From assembly GCA_030407315.1 (NCBI GenBank), contig JALQPE010000337.1, forward strand, positions 54,326 to 118,325: DNA of 64,000 bases, in the 5' to 3' direction. The notes below the pieces were generated by a model, which was not told the DNA's origin, did no database searches, and saw only the letters and a program-made list of their open reading frames with translations. Shown in pieces: positions 40,274-50,249 of this stretch. Within the stretch, counting starts at the first letter, position 1, and each line of letters opens with the position of its first letter. A program made the position numbers and the translations under genes. The stretch comes from Asparagopsis taxiformis (lineage: Eukaryota > Rhodophyta > Florideophyceae > Bonnemaisoniales > Bonnemaisoniaceae).

Positions 40274-43200
40274 ATGGCTCCGAGACGGACTCCTATTCGA
40301 AAGAAAACCACAAGTCGTAGGACAAAGGCGAGATTCGATTCACTCAATGTGGCCAGTCCCAGTAAACAGCTTCCTGGGAAACTGCAGGGAGAAATCCGCA
40401 GCAGTGATGCAGCCTGCATGAACAAAGAAATCCCGAGAGGTAATGAGCTACGACGTGAGTGTACCACAGATGACCTATTGGAGTCCCCAATCCCTATGGG
40501 TGACACAATAGAAGGTTGTATTGATGTGTACAGCAACAACGATGAAGCTGGAAGTGACATCTACGTAGCATCGAGCACGCTAATGGAATCGGAAGAAGCA
40601 ACCGGACGAGGTTCTGATTCCATTTCAACTGGAGGCCCGATAGACCGAAATGCTGGGGATGAAGCATGTGGTGATTTCAAGGCATTACTACAATGGCCTG
40701 CGATGTATGGGGCTCTTCAGCTGAGTGGAACTCAAAGAATGACAAGAGCCCACTATGAAGGTACCCTGTTCGGAATGAATTTCCGCAGAGATCCAAGTGA
40801 GCACGTCCCGTCGGACTCTGTGATGCGACAGAAGATACTACCATTCTTGAGGAAACATTGCTATGCAAAGAGCTGTGACATCGAGTTTCCGATAGACCTT
40901 CGAAAGAGCGGAGCAAGAGCTGCACAGCATCGAGGTGCAGTAGGAACCCGTGGAACAACAGATGACAGAGACAATTGTGGAGGAATGGCGAAAGTTCGTA
41001 TTGTACTCCCAAGCACATGGGCTCTGAAAGATGTCCAGACTCGACCAATCTTTAAAGCATTCCGCAGTGATGCGAACAATCGAAGCTCGGAAGGAGAAAA
41101 ATCAACCGCAGAGTGCAGCATTGAAGATTCGTTCATTGCAAAGTGCAGGAGGGGTGTTTTGAGCGACCCATTCGTTCGCACAGCAGTTGTTCCCATTGAC
41201 AGCGATGGGAAAAAGGGTTTGAAGCACATTTATGTACCTGATGGAACAGCAATTCGAATCCGATGTCATCCAGGAGCTCGTCAGGTTGCCGTCATCGAAA
41301 GAGCAAAAGGGTTCAGGAAGAATGACAGAGATGGTGGGAAACCGAAGAGGAGAAGAGTGGCGGTTACGTCGTTGTGGGAACTTCATGCTAGGACCATAGT
41401 TACCTATGAGGCTCGACACGACGGTGAGCATGATGTGCATGTCGAAAAATATCTGCAGCCGCGAATGTCACATCTATTGGAATGGGAGAGGCAGCATGCT
41501 CTGCGAGCGATATCGCAATGTGTAATCGGAGCAGGAGCCAAGGGAAAAGGAACACGAGCTGGGGACGTGATAACCGTTCTATTACCAATTGGAATGGAAG
41601 AGGGTGATATTGTTCCACACGTCGTATTGGTGAACAGGTATTTGAAAGAGCAGGTCGGAGAAGCATCCACCATGTTACTTTGCTTTTCACCGGGCGCGAG
41701 CTTTGCTGAAGCCAGAAACCCGCCCGATAGACTAGGAAGCCCCAACTATGAAGAAATTCGTGTTTCAGGGGTGTTCTCGGATGGTTTCGGAGACCACAGG
41801 TCGCAATGGCACCCAGCGTCTCCGCGAGAAGATGCACCATGTTGGGGAAAGCTGGAGGATGGTCGAAACTACTTTGTTTACCGATTTCTCCTTTACACGG
41901 ATGACTTTGAACCATTCACAAGCAGGAAGGGAAGTTTTGGTGGATGCTATATGTTACCTCTCAATCTACCGCCTCGGAAAAGGGGAAGCTACCAAGCGGT
42001 TCGAGTGATTGGTTTGCCACCTCCGGGAGTGTCCACAAATTGTGTATTGCGATATATCGTTCAAGATATAGTGCGAGGAAGCACAGAGGGTTTCCCAACG
42101 AAAAATGCAGAGGGAGAAGATATTGTGGTATTTCTAGACCCAGTGGGGAGCATTGGAGACTATCCTGCAGTTTCACATACCCTGGATGTTCTTGGACACA
42201 CATCAAACTCTCCGTGCCACATCTGCAGTTTCCGCAAATATGACCTGAGCAGTACTGGTGGCACGAAGAATGCATACACTTCGGTAGTGAACGGGCAAAC
42301 ATCGACGCATGCCAGGAGCAAGTATCGGAATGCATCGACACGTAAGGATGCCACAGAAACCCAGCTTCGCACTCTCGGACTGGCTGCAGAAGAAGGGGAA
42401 GATTTACCATTTCATGTCCTGAGCACTTCCTTGGAAGCAGTGCAGGAAGAAGTACCGAAGACGGAAAACGGAGTTTCAGTTGTCCCAGCAATTTTTGACC
42501 CGTACCGTTCCGCAGTGATAGCACCTGACCATCTATTGTCTGGACTGGCACAAGATGTACTGAACGCTTGTATTTCAGCTGCCAGCCCACGAATTCGAGA
42601 GGTAGCTGAATTGCAAATTCTGGGCGCTCTGAAGAAGTTCAGGATGGGAAGGCAGAACCGTTTATTTGGAACCAACAATCTGCTTTCCATGAACATGAGT
42701 GACATATTCAGTGTGCTTCTGATAGCACCTATGGCATTCGAAAACGCAGCTCGAATGATGGATGGGAAAGGGGAAGGTCATCGTGAAAAATTTGATGGGG
42801 CCGTCAAACTAGTAGTGATGTTTCAGAAGCTGGTTTCGTGTATTAGTTTCATGCCCGTATGGTGGAAAGACGGTCCCCATGAAGTAGAGACGGCTGACGG
42901 AGAAGGTGGCAGGAATGAATACATTCTGGGAAGAACTGTAGACTACGTGGAGACGTTGAATGAGTATTGTCGGAAAGTGAAGGGAGCAGGAGCACATTTG
43001 GACAAGCCTAATGTTCATCGTCTTGTCGAGTTTTGTGTTCATACGCTTCCTGCCTACGGCTCTGTGAAGCACGTGCAGGAGCTTATATTCGAACGGATGC
43101 ATCAGCCGCTGAAGAAAGGTGTGAGAATGTCCAATCACCAAAGCGAACAGCTTTCAGCGCTGGAATTAGTTCTTGCGGATGACTGGCAGACGAGAGTGGC

Positions 43201-44077
43201 CATTGTTTTGCGCGAAATCGGCATGGAGCCACAACATTGGTCCTCGTCCGAATGCTCTCAAATGGTCAACGTTCTTTCACAGGAGCTAGGGAGAGAAATA
43301 GATGTGGAAGACGAGGTAGTGAAAAACTGCTTCCAGGAACCGGTTCTCCAGCTTCTCTCCCAGCGTCGAGGAAAGATATTGTCGGCGGATGGTGAAATTG
43401 TGACGTGGAGAGGGCATGGAGGTATATCTATTGACGAGGTCAAGGAGTACATGAATGGAAAATGTGATATGGCAGAGGGTGCTGTAGGTGTTTTCAAACG
43501 GTTCTTTACCGAAAGGTACGGAAGCGGAACAAGCGGGTGTGGAAAGTATGCCGAATGGGTGAGAAGAGTTTCTAGAAGCACTACGACAGAGTGGGGAAGG
43601 AAAACAGTGCAGAGGTCTGGCTCTCTAGAATCAGGAGCTATCATCCATGCTGTTTGCCCTGAACAGATGAAATGTGAGGATGGTGCAACTTCACAAGCGA
43701 TTCTGTACCCGGCGTCTCGTCTCACATCAGAGATAATGCGGGGAAGAATTAATTATGAACCGCGGTTTTTTATTGTTCTAGCGTTCTTTATCCTGAGGAA
43801 CGAGAGTGCGAGAGATGAGCAAGGTACAGCTTATGGAGTTTGCCTGGGTTTGCAAAAAACTGATGAAGGAGTGTTCAAGGTCGAAGAGAGGCGACGAACA
43901 GTAATTGTGGAGATGAGTGAGGGAGTCACTGAGGTGTTTGGTATGCACTATTGCAATGGGAGTGTATGCGAATATGATGAGAACATGAGGGAGGTAAGGC
44001 ACGGACCCGGACTGCTGGAGGGTGGAGAGATATATGCACTATGTAGGCGAGACGGATTTCCACCGAGGGCTGCATGA
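40274..44077 (+). CDS. tnp2/Plavaka-like DDE transposase
   Basis: 1267 residues from ATG 40274. The N-terminal 180 residues are low complexity. The transposase core is recognised by order and spacing: YTDDFEPF (D543/D544), the YMLPLNLPP phrase typical of tnp2, then IGDYPA (D629) followed by SPCHIC (C648, C651), then APDHLLSGLAQ (D752, H753), and finally QELIFERMHQPLKK with SNHQ shortly after (E936 or E940), the Plavaka/CACTA C-terminal signature. These give a plausible D-D-E set. It should cut at the CACTA termini in the nucleus. First gene of three on this strand, followed by palindrome cluster I. CACTA elements usually also need a second, DNA-binding protein; the coiled-coil or Tudor-like gene could supply it. 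Confidence 0.82.
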   Translation: MAPRRTPIRKKTTSRRTKARFDSLNVASPSKQLPGKLQGEIRSSDAACMNKEIPRGNELRRECTTDDLLESPIPMGDTIEGCIDVYSNNDEAGSDIYVASSTLMESEEATGRGSDSISTGGPIDRNAGDEACGDFKALLQWPAMYGALQLSGTQRMTRAHYEGTLFGMNFRRDPSEHVPSDSVMRQKILPFLRKHCYAKSCDIEFPIDLRKSGARAAQHRGAVGTRGTTDDRDNCGGMAKVRIVLPSTWALKDVQTRPIFKAFRSDANNRSSEGEKSTAECSIEDSFIAKCRRGVLSDPFVRTAVVPIDSDGKKGLKHIYVPDGTAIRIRCHPGARQVAVIERAKGFRKNDRDGGKPKRRRVAVTSLWELHARTIVTYEARHDGEHDVHVEKYLQPRMSHLLEWERQHALRAISQCVIGAGAKGKGTRAGDVITVLLPIGMEEGDIVPHVVLVNRYLKEQVGEASTMLLCFSPGASFAEARNPPDRLGSPNYEEIRVSGVFSDGFGDHRSQWHPASPREDAPCWGKLEDGRNYFVYRFLLYTDDFEPFTSRKGSFGGCYMLPLNLPPRKRGSYQAVRVIGLPPPGVSTNCVLRYIVQDIVRGSTEGFPTKNAEGEDIVVFLDPVGSIGDYPAVSHTLDVLGHTSNSPCHICSFRKYDLSSTGGTKNAYTSVVNGQTSTHARSKYRNASTRKDATETQLRTLGLAAEEGEDLPFHVLSTSLEAVQEEVPKTENGVSVVPAIFDPYRSAVIAPDHLLSGLAQDVLNACISAASPRIREVAELQILGALKKFRMGRQNRLFGTNNLLSMNMSDIFSVLLIAPMAFENAARMMDGKGEGHREKFDGAVKLVVMFQKLVSCISFMPVWWKDGPHEVETADGEGGRNEYILGRTVDYVETLNEYCRKVKGAGAHLDKPNVHRLVEFCVHTLPAYGSVKHVQELIFERMHQPLKKGVRMSNHQSEQLSALELVLADDWQTRVAIVLREIGMEPQHWSSSECSQMVNVLSQELGREIDVEDEVVKNCFQEPVLQLLSQRRGKILSADGEIVTWRGHGGISIDEVKEYMNGKCDMAEGAVGVFKRFFTERYGSGTSGCGKYAEWVRRVSRSTTTEWGRKTVQRSGSLESGAIIHAVCPEQMKCEDGATSQAILYPASRLTSEIMRGRINYEPRFFIVLAFFILRNESARDEQGTAYGVCLGLQKTDEGVFKVEERRRTVIVEMSEGVTEVFGMHYCNGSVCEYDENMREVRHGPGLLEGGEIYALCRRDGFPPRAA

Positions 44078-44197
44078 TTTTTAGGGAAGAATAAAATGAA
44101 TAACCAGATGCATCACATATGAATTGTACACTCTAGGGCGGTGGTGGATTGGTGCAAAGTAGTGGGGAGAGGATCTGAGAGGATGGAGGGAGGTATG

Positions 44198-44713
44198 CTT
44201 ACAGCAAAGTCATCGTTACGATGACTTTGCTGTAAGAAAACGTTTCCATTACAGTGGCCAAGAATGTTTTACCGGGTAAAAAAATCGTGGCAGCTGTAAT
44301 GATTTGCTTTCTTACAGCAAAGTCATCGTAACGATGACTTTGCTGTAAGGAACCGTTTCCTTGCAGTGGCCGAAGAATTTTTTACCGGGTAAAAAATCAG
44401 CAAGAAATTTTACCGGGTAAAAAAATTGTGGCCGCTGTAATGATTTGCTTTCTTACAGCAAAGTCATCGTTACGATGACTTTGCTGTAAGAAAACGTTTC
44501 ATTACAGCGGCCACAATTTTTTACCCGGTAAAGAAATCATGGCTACTGTAATGTTTTCTTTTCTTACAGCAAAGTCATCGTAACGATGACTTTGCTGTAA
44601 GAAAACGTTTCATTACAGCGGCCACAATTTTTTTACCCGGTAAAGAAATCATGGCTGCTGTAATGTTTTCTTTTCTTACAGCAAAGTCATCGTAACGATG
44701 ACTTTGCTGTAAG
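44198..44713. repeat. Palindrome cluster I
   Basis: Five copies of the 39-bp palindrome (44198-44236, 44311-44349, 44452-44490, 44563-44601, 44675-44713). Each is CTTACAGCAAAGTCATCGT, one central T or A, and the exact reverse complement. Between them lie ATTACAG[CT]GGCCA, then TTTTACC[CG]GGTAAA, then TGGC..CTGTAAT, itself a larger inverted repeat. Located between the transposase and the first dioxygenase gene. Confidence 0.95.
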
Positions 44714-44760
44714 AAAACGTTTCATTACAGCAAATTCATCGATAGTTAAGGTTAAGTAAC

Positions 44761-45412
44761 CAACTTTAGGATGTCCAGAGGACCTGCTCGTTGTAAGGAA
44801 TAAGGAATATTGATCAACTGACGAAGAGGAAGCATTTTGAATCGACTAGGGTAGGAACGCAATGAGATTTGGTATGCAAGAAAACTGAATCGCAGTAGTG
44901 AATAGGTAGTTGAAATGAATTCATATTGATGTTCTTTGGTGTATTGTCCATTGGAGCACATTGAAAACCATTTATATGATCACCGTTTAAATAGTCTATG
45001 AATCCTTTGCAGCCGAGTACGCCAATAGGAAGAAATTCAAGCAGTGGCCTGCACGGGAACCGTTCATTTGTGAGTAGCAAAAGTTAGTGTAGAAATGAAT
45101 TTTTCAGACTTGTAGGAGAGGTGGATCGTAGTAAATGTATAAAACTCACGTAGAATCGATTGATAGGAATCAATGGTACGGAAGAAGAAGCGAGGTGGAG
45201 AGTGTGGATGAAATAGGTTGTTGGAATATGAATGATAATTGACGTGGTGAGGTAAACGGGTTCGATTGCATTATATGCGCTAGAGGTACATACTATTAGG
45301 TGTAGATTGATGGAAAGGGCTAAACGCTTTGTGGAGGTATCAGGATCAGGTAGAGTCAGAGGTGCTGAGCGGGTGCAGCGTAAGGTTCATCAGGACTGAA
45401 CGTAGGTAGGGA
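44761..45412. other. 5' region of the first ParB-dioxygenase gene
   Basis: No gene. A TATAAAA-like element lies at 45139-45145, about 270 bases before the start codon. Confidence 0.4.
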
Positions 45413-48400
45413 ATGTCTTGTCCGGACAGTATAAGAGAGGAAGCTGAGAGACGGGAAGCGCACTCGGAGGTACCACAATTGTGGATTTCATCGTCTACAC
45501 AACATTTGAACAGAGAACCGATTGAACGAACTGAGATTGCAGGGATTACAATGGGAGACAATAGTATCATGAATACTACAGCGGAGAAGAGCAATTCTCC
45601 TTCTGCTGAAGAGAAAAGCATCACTATTGCTCAGTACAGCTCTTCTAAAGTGCAAGTTGATCCTCGCAAAGTGAAATTTCCGACAGTGACCTCCCGTTTG
45701 GTGCGACCGGGTCGTGTAAACGAACTGGCCAGCATTTTCATGGATAGAGGTTTCTCTACCACTGGAACTATGATTACAGTCTGCAAAATGGAAGATAACG
45801 AAGGAGACGAGTTTTACTGCATCGATGGCTCTCATCGCATAGCTGCTCTGCAACTATGCCTGGAGAAGTACTCAGGAAAGAACAGGGATTCCTTGGAATT
45901 GGTTTGGGTACAACAGTTGATTGCGCCGAACGGGCGTCTAATTTTCGATGCGCTGGAGGTTCTGAAACTGTCTCTCGAAGCCAATATACAAACTCACGAT
46001 GTCGCTTCTGTGAGCATTGCCGACAATGTGTGTGCGGTCATAGAGTTTCTCAGGTTTTCCAACCAGATGGATCTTCCTGTTGTCCGGCTTATTCCTATTC
46101 TGAAAGAAGTGAGCTATATTCTGCCGTCCGACAGGAACCGTTCGGAGAACTCGTATAGGCAGTACATCAACATTGCGAAGGGGTTCAATCGCACAGACAG
46201 CGTTGCTTTCGTGTACTGGAGCTCTATCCCTAGCGTTTACAATGCTTTGGATAGGAACAGAGAAATCGAGGATGCAAGAACCGAGGGAAGAGATCCGGAC
46301 TTTTCTCGAATTGACTCTGCCGATATGTACGGGTGCGTGCTCGATCTTGTCAATAACGCAATATTCCGCAATGGCACGGACGGACGCGGGACGCGCGATA
46401 AGGAGTGGTTCCAGTGGTTTGTGCTCGAGATGACAGCGTCGTGGACAAGGATGAGGAGGAAGAGAGGACTTGTCAGAAATATCGGAAGCGGAAGTCCGTT
46501 CACGATGCGCACTTGGCTACTGGCTCTGTTGGCCATCTATGATATGGCAGAGGTCGTCCGCAAGTGGTTGAACTCTGCAACGATGGAGGAATTCGTGCGA
46601 ACGGATTTGGCAGCAGAAAACGCGAAGGAGGTCGGGGATAATGATCATCGCATTGGAGAGCGCATTGTATTCGTCCTTGTCGACTTTCATGACGACGTGG
46701 TAGACAGTAGCAGTCTGAGAACCAAGAACGGGATGTTTACAAACAGTTTTTACGACAAACTGGAATATGCTACCGGGACAAAGGCAATGCAGGAGACGAA
46801 AGCGGAGGAGGAGAGGGAACGGAATCGCATGACCCCCGGAGAAATAGAAAAAGCACTTGTTGATGGCGCCAAAGCAGAAGACGAAGAAGCACCTACTGCC
46901 GCAGAACAGGGAAATAATTCTACAGAGAAGGAAACTGTGGAAACTTCTGGTCCTGTTCAAGCAGAAGAAGGAGTATCTGCCGAAGCCCAAGCAGAGCAGG
47001 AAGTTTCTGCTGTTGTGGAGGAAGAACAGGAAATTACTCCAAATGTGGTGGCTGAAGAAGTGATTCCTGCTGTCGCGACGAAAGCAATAGAAGAGGCACC
47101 TCTGAGCACCCCGAAAGAAGCAGAAGACCGTCCTGCCGCAGCAAAAGAGGGAGGACAGGAACGTCCTGCCACGCGTCTTGCAGCAGCTGAGAAGAGGGAA
47201 GCAGAACGTCTTGCTGTTCTCCAAAAAGAACAGGAACGTCTTTCAGCTTCAAGGGCAGAGCGGGAAAGTCGTGCCAGGGATAATTCGCCGGGAAGGATTG
47301 TCAGAGAAGATCTTCCTCAGGGAAGGAAACAAAGCGGCGATACGCAAAGTCTGGATATCAACTTGGACAATAGTGGTCGCATGGACATAGACACGCCTGG
47401 ACAACAAGCTGGAGATGCGCAGAACCGCTCTGTGATATTGAAACTTCGAATCAGGACACCAGAAACTTACAGCACTAGCCCGGCCGAAGTGGACAAGGAG
47501 AATTCGGGAAGAAGCAGGAGTTCTGGTGGAAGCGGCGATGAAAACGAGTCCAGGTTGGATAAGAAGCGAAGAAGGGAAGATACTAGCGCGAAGTTTTCTG
47601 AGCCCAATACGCCGGATGACAACATTGAGATTGGGCCTCCCCGGGAAAAGAAGAGTAGAGTCAATGCAAGAAAACGAACGACTGGAGAAGAAGCACCACT
47701 CTTCACTGACGAGCAAGAAAACTCCCTTCCAGACCGCACATTCGCAGAGGACATACCTGAGAAGCTGCCTTTATGCGTTCCTTCCAACTCGAGAATGAAG
47801 TATTATATCACAGAAGAAGACATTGATACAATCCGGACGGAGATAATGGAAGCAGCTGCAGGCTACTCTACTTTGGTATGTCCCCTCGGTTCTTGTGAAA
47901 GCCAACAATACTTCAGCTACCAGAGAAGAATGATCGACGAGCTTGGTTACGTGGTGTTGCAAGACATTTTCTCTTCTACTACAGTGGGAGCAGCTACGCA
48001 CGAGTTATTCACACAGATGGCCAGCACATTCCAAGGTACTACAAGTGGCTCAAGTGCAAGTCAGAAGAACCCGTGGAAACCACTTCGACCGAAAGACAGC
48101 ACTGGTGTATTCAAGACGGACCGGAAAAGCATCTGCGATGACCTTGAGCAAGAAAGCGCGCGGCAGTACAGGAACAAGCTGATTCTGGAGCTAGGTAAGG
48201 CGATTTGTGCGGAGAACCTGAAGCTCGGGTTTGGAAGAGAAGAAGCGGTGGTCTTTCCAGAAACGGGTCTTCGTCTGATTTTGACCGCAGAAGGTAGTCA
48301 GGAGCAACTTATGCATACCGATGTTCCCGTCCGTGAGGGAACTGGAACTGGTCCTCTCAACTCGCCATCATATTTCATGATGGCTGCTGGTGCGGATGGG

Positions 48401-48673
48401 TTCATCATTCGTATCGCCAAGTTCAGCCATGTGTGCCTAAGTCATCCAGCGAAAGAAAAGTACCGCGTGCCAGTGACGAACGTGCGCATCCCACCGTATT
48501 CCCTGCTTGTATGCCGAACGGACGTGTATCACGGAGGAATGGGATTCGCGGAGGGTCGTTCTTCGGTGAGGTACCAGCATCCTATCCGGTCCCATCTATC
48601 ACTGCGAACTTCCAGGGAGAAGTTGCTACAGCCTCCCTTCAATGTCAACTACTGGGAGCGTTTAGATATCTGA
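45413..48673 (+). CDS. ParB-like domain fused to 2-oxoglutarate/Fe(II) dioxygenase-like domain (protein 1)
   Basis: 1086 residues from ATG 45413 (an in-frame ATG at 45551 is an alternative). Residues about 80-160 have the ParB/sulfiredoxin fold pattern: SRLVRPGRVNELASIF, then CIDGSHRIAAL with the conserved DGxHR (138-142). A helical domain follows (SIADNVCAVIEFLR, YINIAKGFNRTDS, YWSSIPS), then a long charged Glu/Ala-rich coil and a nuclear-type basic region (DKKRRRED, KKSRVNARKR). Residues about 790-1075 carry a dioxygenase-like core: H968-T-D970 for iron, distal H1040 in TDVYHGGMGF, and R1059 in RYQHPIRSHL for 2-oxoglutarate. It is a full-length paralogue of the next gene. The substrate might be a base in DNA or a histone residue; the sequence does not say which. 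Confidence 0.7.
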   Translation: MSCPDSIREEAERREAHSEVPQLWISSSTQHLNREPIERTEIAGITMGDNSIMNTTAEKSNSPSAEEKSITIAQYSSSKVQVDPRKVKFPTVTSRLVRPGRVNELASIFMDRGFSTTGTMITVCKMEDNEGDEFYCIDGSHRIAALQLCLEKYSGKNRDSLELVWVQQLIAPNGRLIFDALEVLKLSLEANIQTHDVASVSIADNVCAVIEFLRFSNQMDLPVVRLIPILKEVSYILPSDRNRSENSYRQYINIAKGFNRTDSVAFVYWSSIPSVYNALDRNREIEDARTEGRDPDFSRIDSADMYGCVLDLVNNAIFRNGTDGRGTRDKEWFQWFVLEMTASWTRMRRKRGLVRNIGSGSPFTMRTWLLALLAIYDMAEVVRKWLNSATMEEFVRTDLAAENAKEVGDNDHRIGERIVFVLVDFHDDVVDSSSLRTKNGMFTNSFYDKLEYATGTKAMQETKAEEERERNRMTPGEIEKALVDGAKAEDEEAPTAAEQGNNSTEKETVETSGPVQAEEGVSAEAQAEQEVSAVVEEEQEITPNVVAEEVIPAVATKAIEEAPLSTPKEAEDRPAAAKEGGQERPATRLAAAEKREAERLAVLQKEQERLSASRAERESRARDNSPGRIVREDLPQGRKQSGDTQSLDINLDNSGRMDIDTPGQQAGDAQNRSVILKLRIRTPETYSTSPAEVDKENSGRSRSSGGSGDENESRLDKKRRREDTSAKFSEPNTPDDNIEIGPPREKKSRVNARKRTTGEEAPLFTDEQENSLPDRTFAEDIPEKLPLCVPSNSRMKYYITEEDIDTIRTEIMEAAAGYSTLVCPLGSCESQQYFSYQRRMIDELGYVVLQDIFSSTTVGAATHELFTQMASTFQGTTSGSSASQKNPWKPLRPKDSTGVFKTDRKSICDDLEQESARQYRNKLILELGKAICAENLKLGFGREEAVVFPETGLRLILTAEGSQEQLMHTDVPVREGTGTGPLNSPSYFMMAAGADGFIIRIAKFSHVCLSHPAKEKYRVPVTNVRIPPYSLLVCRTDVYHGGMGFAEGRSSVRYQHPIRSHLSLRTSREKLLQPPFNVNYWERLDI

Positions 48674-48923
48674 TGAAATTAGTTCTTAATAGCATTCTAT
48701 GGCAGGCATCAAGGCCGCCTTCAAGTAAACGATGAAAGTTAGGCTAGTACATGACGTTTGCGTATGTAGACGGGTCGAGAGATATACAATACTCAATTTA
48801 ATATGAGAAGGGGAGGAAACTATGGTGGGCACTACTAGAATAGAACAAGGTAATATCGCAGTCGTCTTTGGTTACAACATTGAGGTGAGGAAGGCTTACA
48901 GATGATGCAGTTTCGCTGGGGTG
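48674..48923. other. 3' flank of ParB-dioxygenase gene 1
   Basis: Noncoding, nothing recognised. Confidence 0.4.
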
Positions 48924-49151
48924 CTGACAGCAAAGTCATCGTTACGATGACTTTGCTGTAATGATTTGATTTCTTACAGCAAAGTCATCGTAACGATGAC
49001 TTTGCTGTAAGAAATCAAATCATTACAGCGGCCACAATTTTTTACCGGGTAAAAAATTCTTGCTGATTTTTTTACCCGGTAAAATTTTCTCACCACTGTA
49101 ATCAAACCTTTCCTTACAGCAAAGTCATCGTAACGATGACTTTGCTGTAAG
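48924..49151. repeat. Palindrome cluster II
   Basis: Three 39-bp palindromes (48924-48962 with CTGACAG at its left end, 48973-49011, 49113-49151) with TTTTACCGGGTAAAA and TTTTACCCGGTAAAA between. Bounded by GGCTTACAGATGATGCAG on the left and GGTAAACGGCTTCGGCTGTA on the right, so the cluster has its own imperfect inverted ends. Confidence 0.93.
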
Positions 49152-49750
49152 CATCCCGGGTAAACGGCTTCGGCTGTAAGCGGTTGGGAGTTTCGTCCGT
49201 CTCCCACCCTGGGAAGGGTGAGAAGGGAAGTGTGGAGCCGGGAACATCGTACAACGATGGTTTGGACGACTGTTGACGGCTCTGGGGAGCACTCTGCGTC
49301 GTGCAAGCCTGGTTTGCGCTGGCTGCACTACCTGGTATTGAACGGTTCTGTGCGCAAAGTTTACTCATGAAGGAGTTAGGGTGTTGTGTACCACACCAAC
49401 CATAGTTACTAACATTTGCAGTGTACTCTAGTGATGTAATTATTATTCTAGTTTCTAGCTATACAATGATATTAAGTAAGTCAGATGTGCACAGAGCATG
49501 GTCTAAGCCTAGCACGGTAGAGAAAGATGGAAGAAAGATTGAAGGGTAGGCATGCAGAGGTATGAAGGCAGCAGTATGTGTAGACTATGGCAGTGGTAAG
49601 AAAATATTTCATGCACCAAAGGGTGGGTAGAGTGACATTAGAGAGGTGGTGTGTAGGGGGAAGGTAGGTGGAGATGATGAAGGAGGACAACAGAAACGAG
49701 AGCGAGGGTTGAGACCAACGGCTTACAGATGGAGCAGTTTACCAGGGATG
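49152..49750. other. Spacer between palindrome clusters II and III
   Basis: No gene recognised. 49190-49230 contains GGGAGTTTCGTCC, which recurs in the hairpin at 55176-55253. Confidence 0.4.
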
Positions 49751-50016
49751 CTTACAGCAAAGTCATCGTTACGATGACTTTGCTGTAAGGAAAGGTTTCA
49801 TTACAGTGGCCATGATTTCTTTACCCGGTAAAAAAATTCCTGGCCGCTGTAATGAAAACGTTTTCTTACAGCAAAGTCATCGTAACGATGACTTTGCTGT
49901 CAGGAAACAAAACATTACAGTGGCCATGATTTCTTTACCCGGTAAAAAAATTCCTGGCCTCTGTAATGAAACGTTTCCTTACAGCAAAGTCATCGTAACG
50001 ATGGCTTTGCTGTAAG
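49751..50016. repeat. Palindrome cluster III
   Basis: Three 39-bp palindromes (49751-49789, 49865-49903 ending CTGTCAG, 49978-50016 with one mismatch), separated by TGGCCATGATTTCTTTACCC units. Left boundary TTACAGATGGAGCAGTTTAC, right boundary GGTAAACTGCCTGAGCTGTA. Confidence 0.93.
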
Positions 50017-50249
50017 GATCCTTGGTAAACTGCCTGAGCTGTAATTGTCGTACAACGAAAAGTGATGTGGAAGGTTCGGATTGGTCAACCGCTGAATATC
50101 ATTACCAGGGTGTATACTAATAGGAATATGTCAGATCTCTAAGTTTCGCCTATCTTACTCAGCTTACGCAGCAAAACAGCTTGTCGTTCAGATCTTCTTC
50201 TCTCTTTCTCAATCTTTCACTCTTCGTTTGTCAATCACTCACCAAAGCA

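Noticed and set aside
40228..43725. Several minus-strand frames of 110-209 codons opposite the transposase gene
   Set aside because: Antisense shadows of a long real coding frame; no motifs.
44198..44713. Palindrome clusters considered as CRISPR or integron attC arrays
   Set aside because: Spacers are themselves repeated, the setting is a eukaryotic transposon, and there are no cas or integrase genes.
50181..50249. Upstream extension of the second dioxygenase frame
   Set aside because: It begins with TTG, not ATG, and looks like 5' UTR. The first ATG is at 50250.
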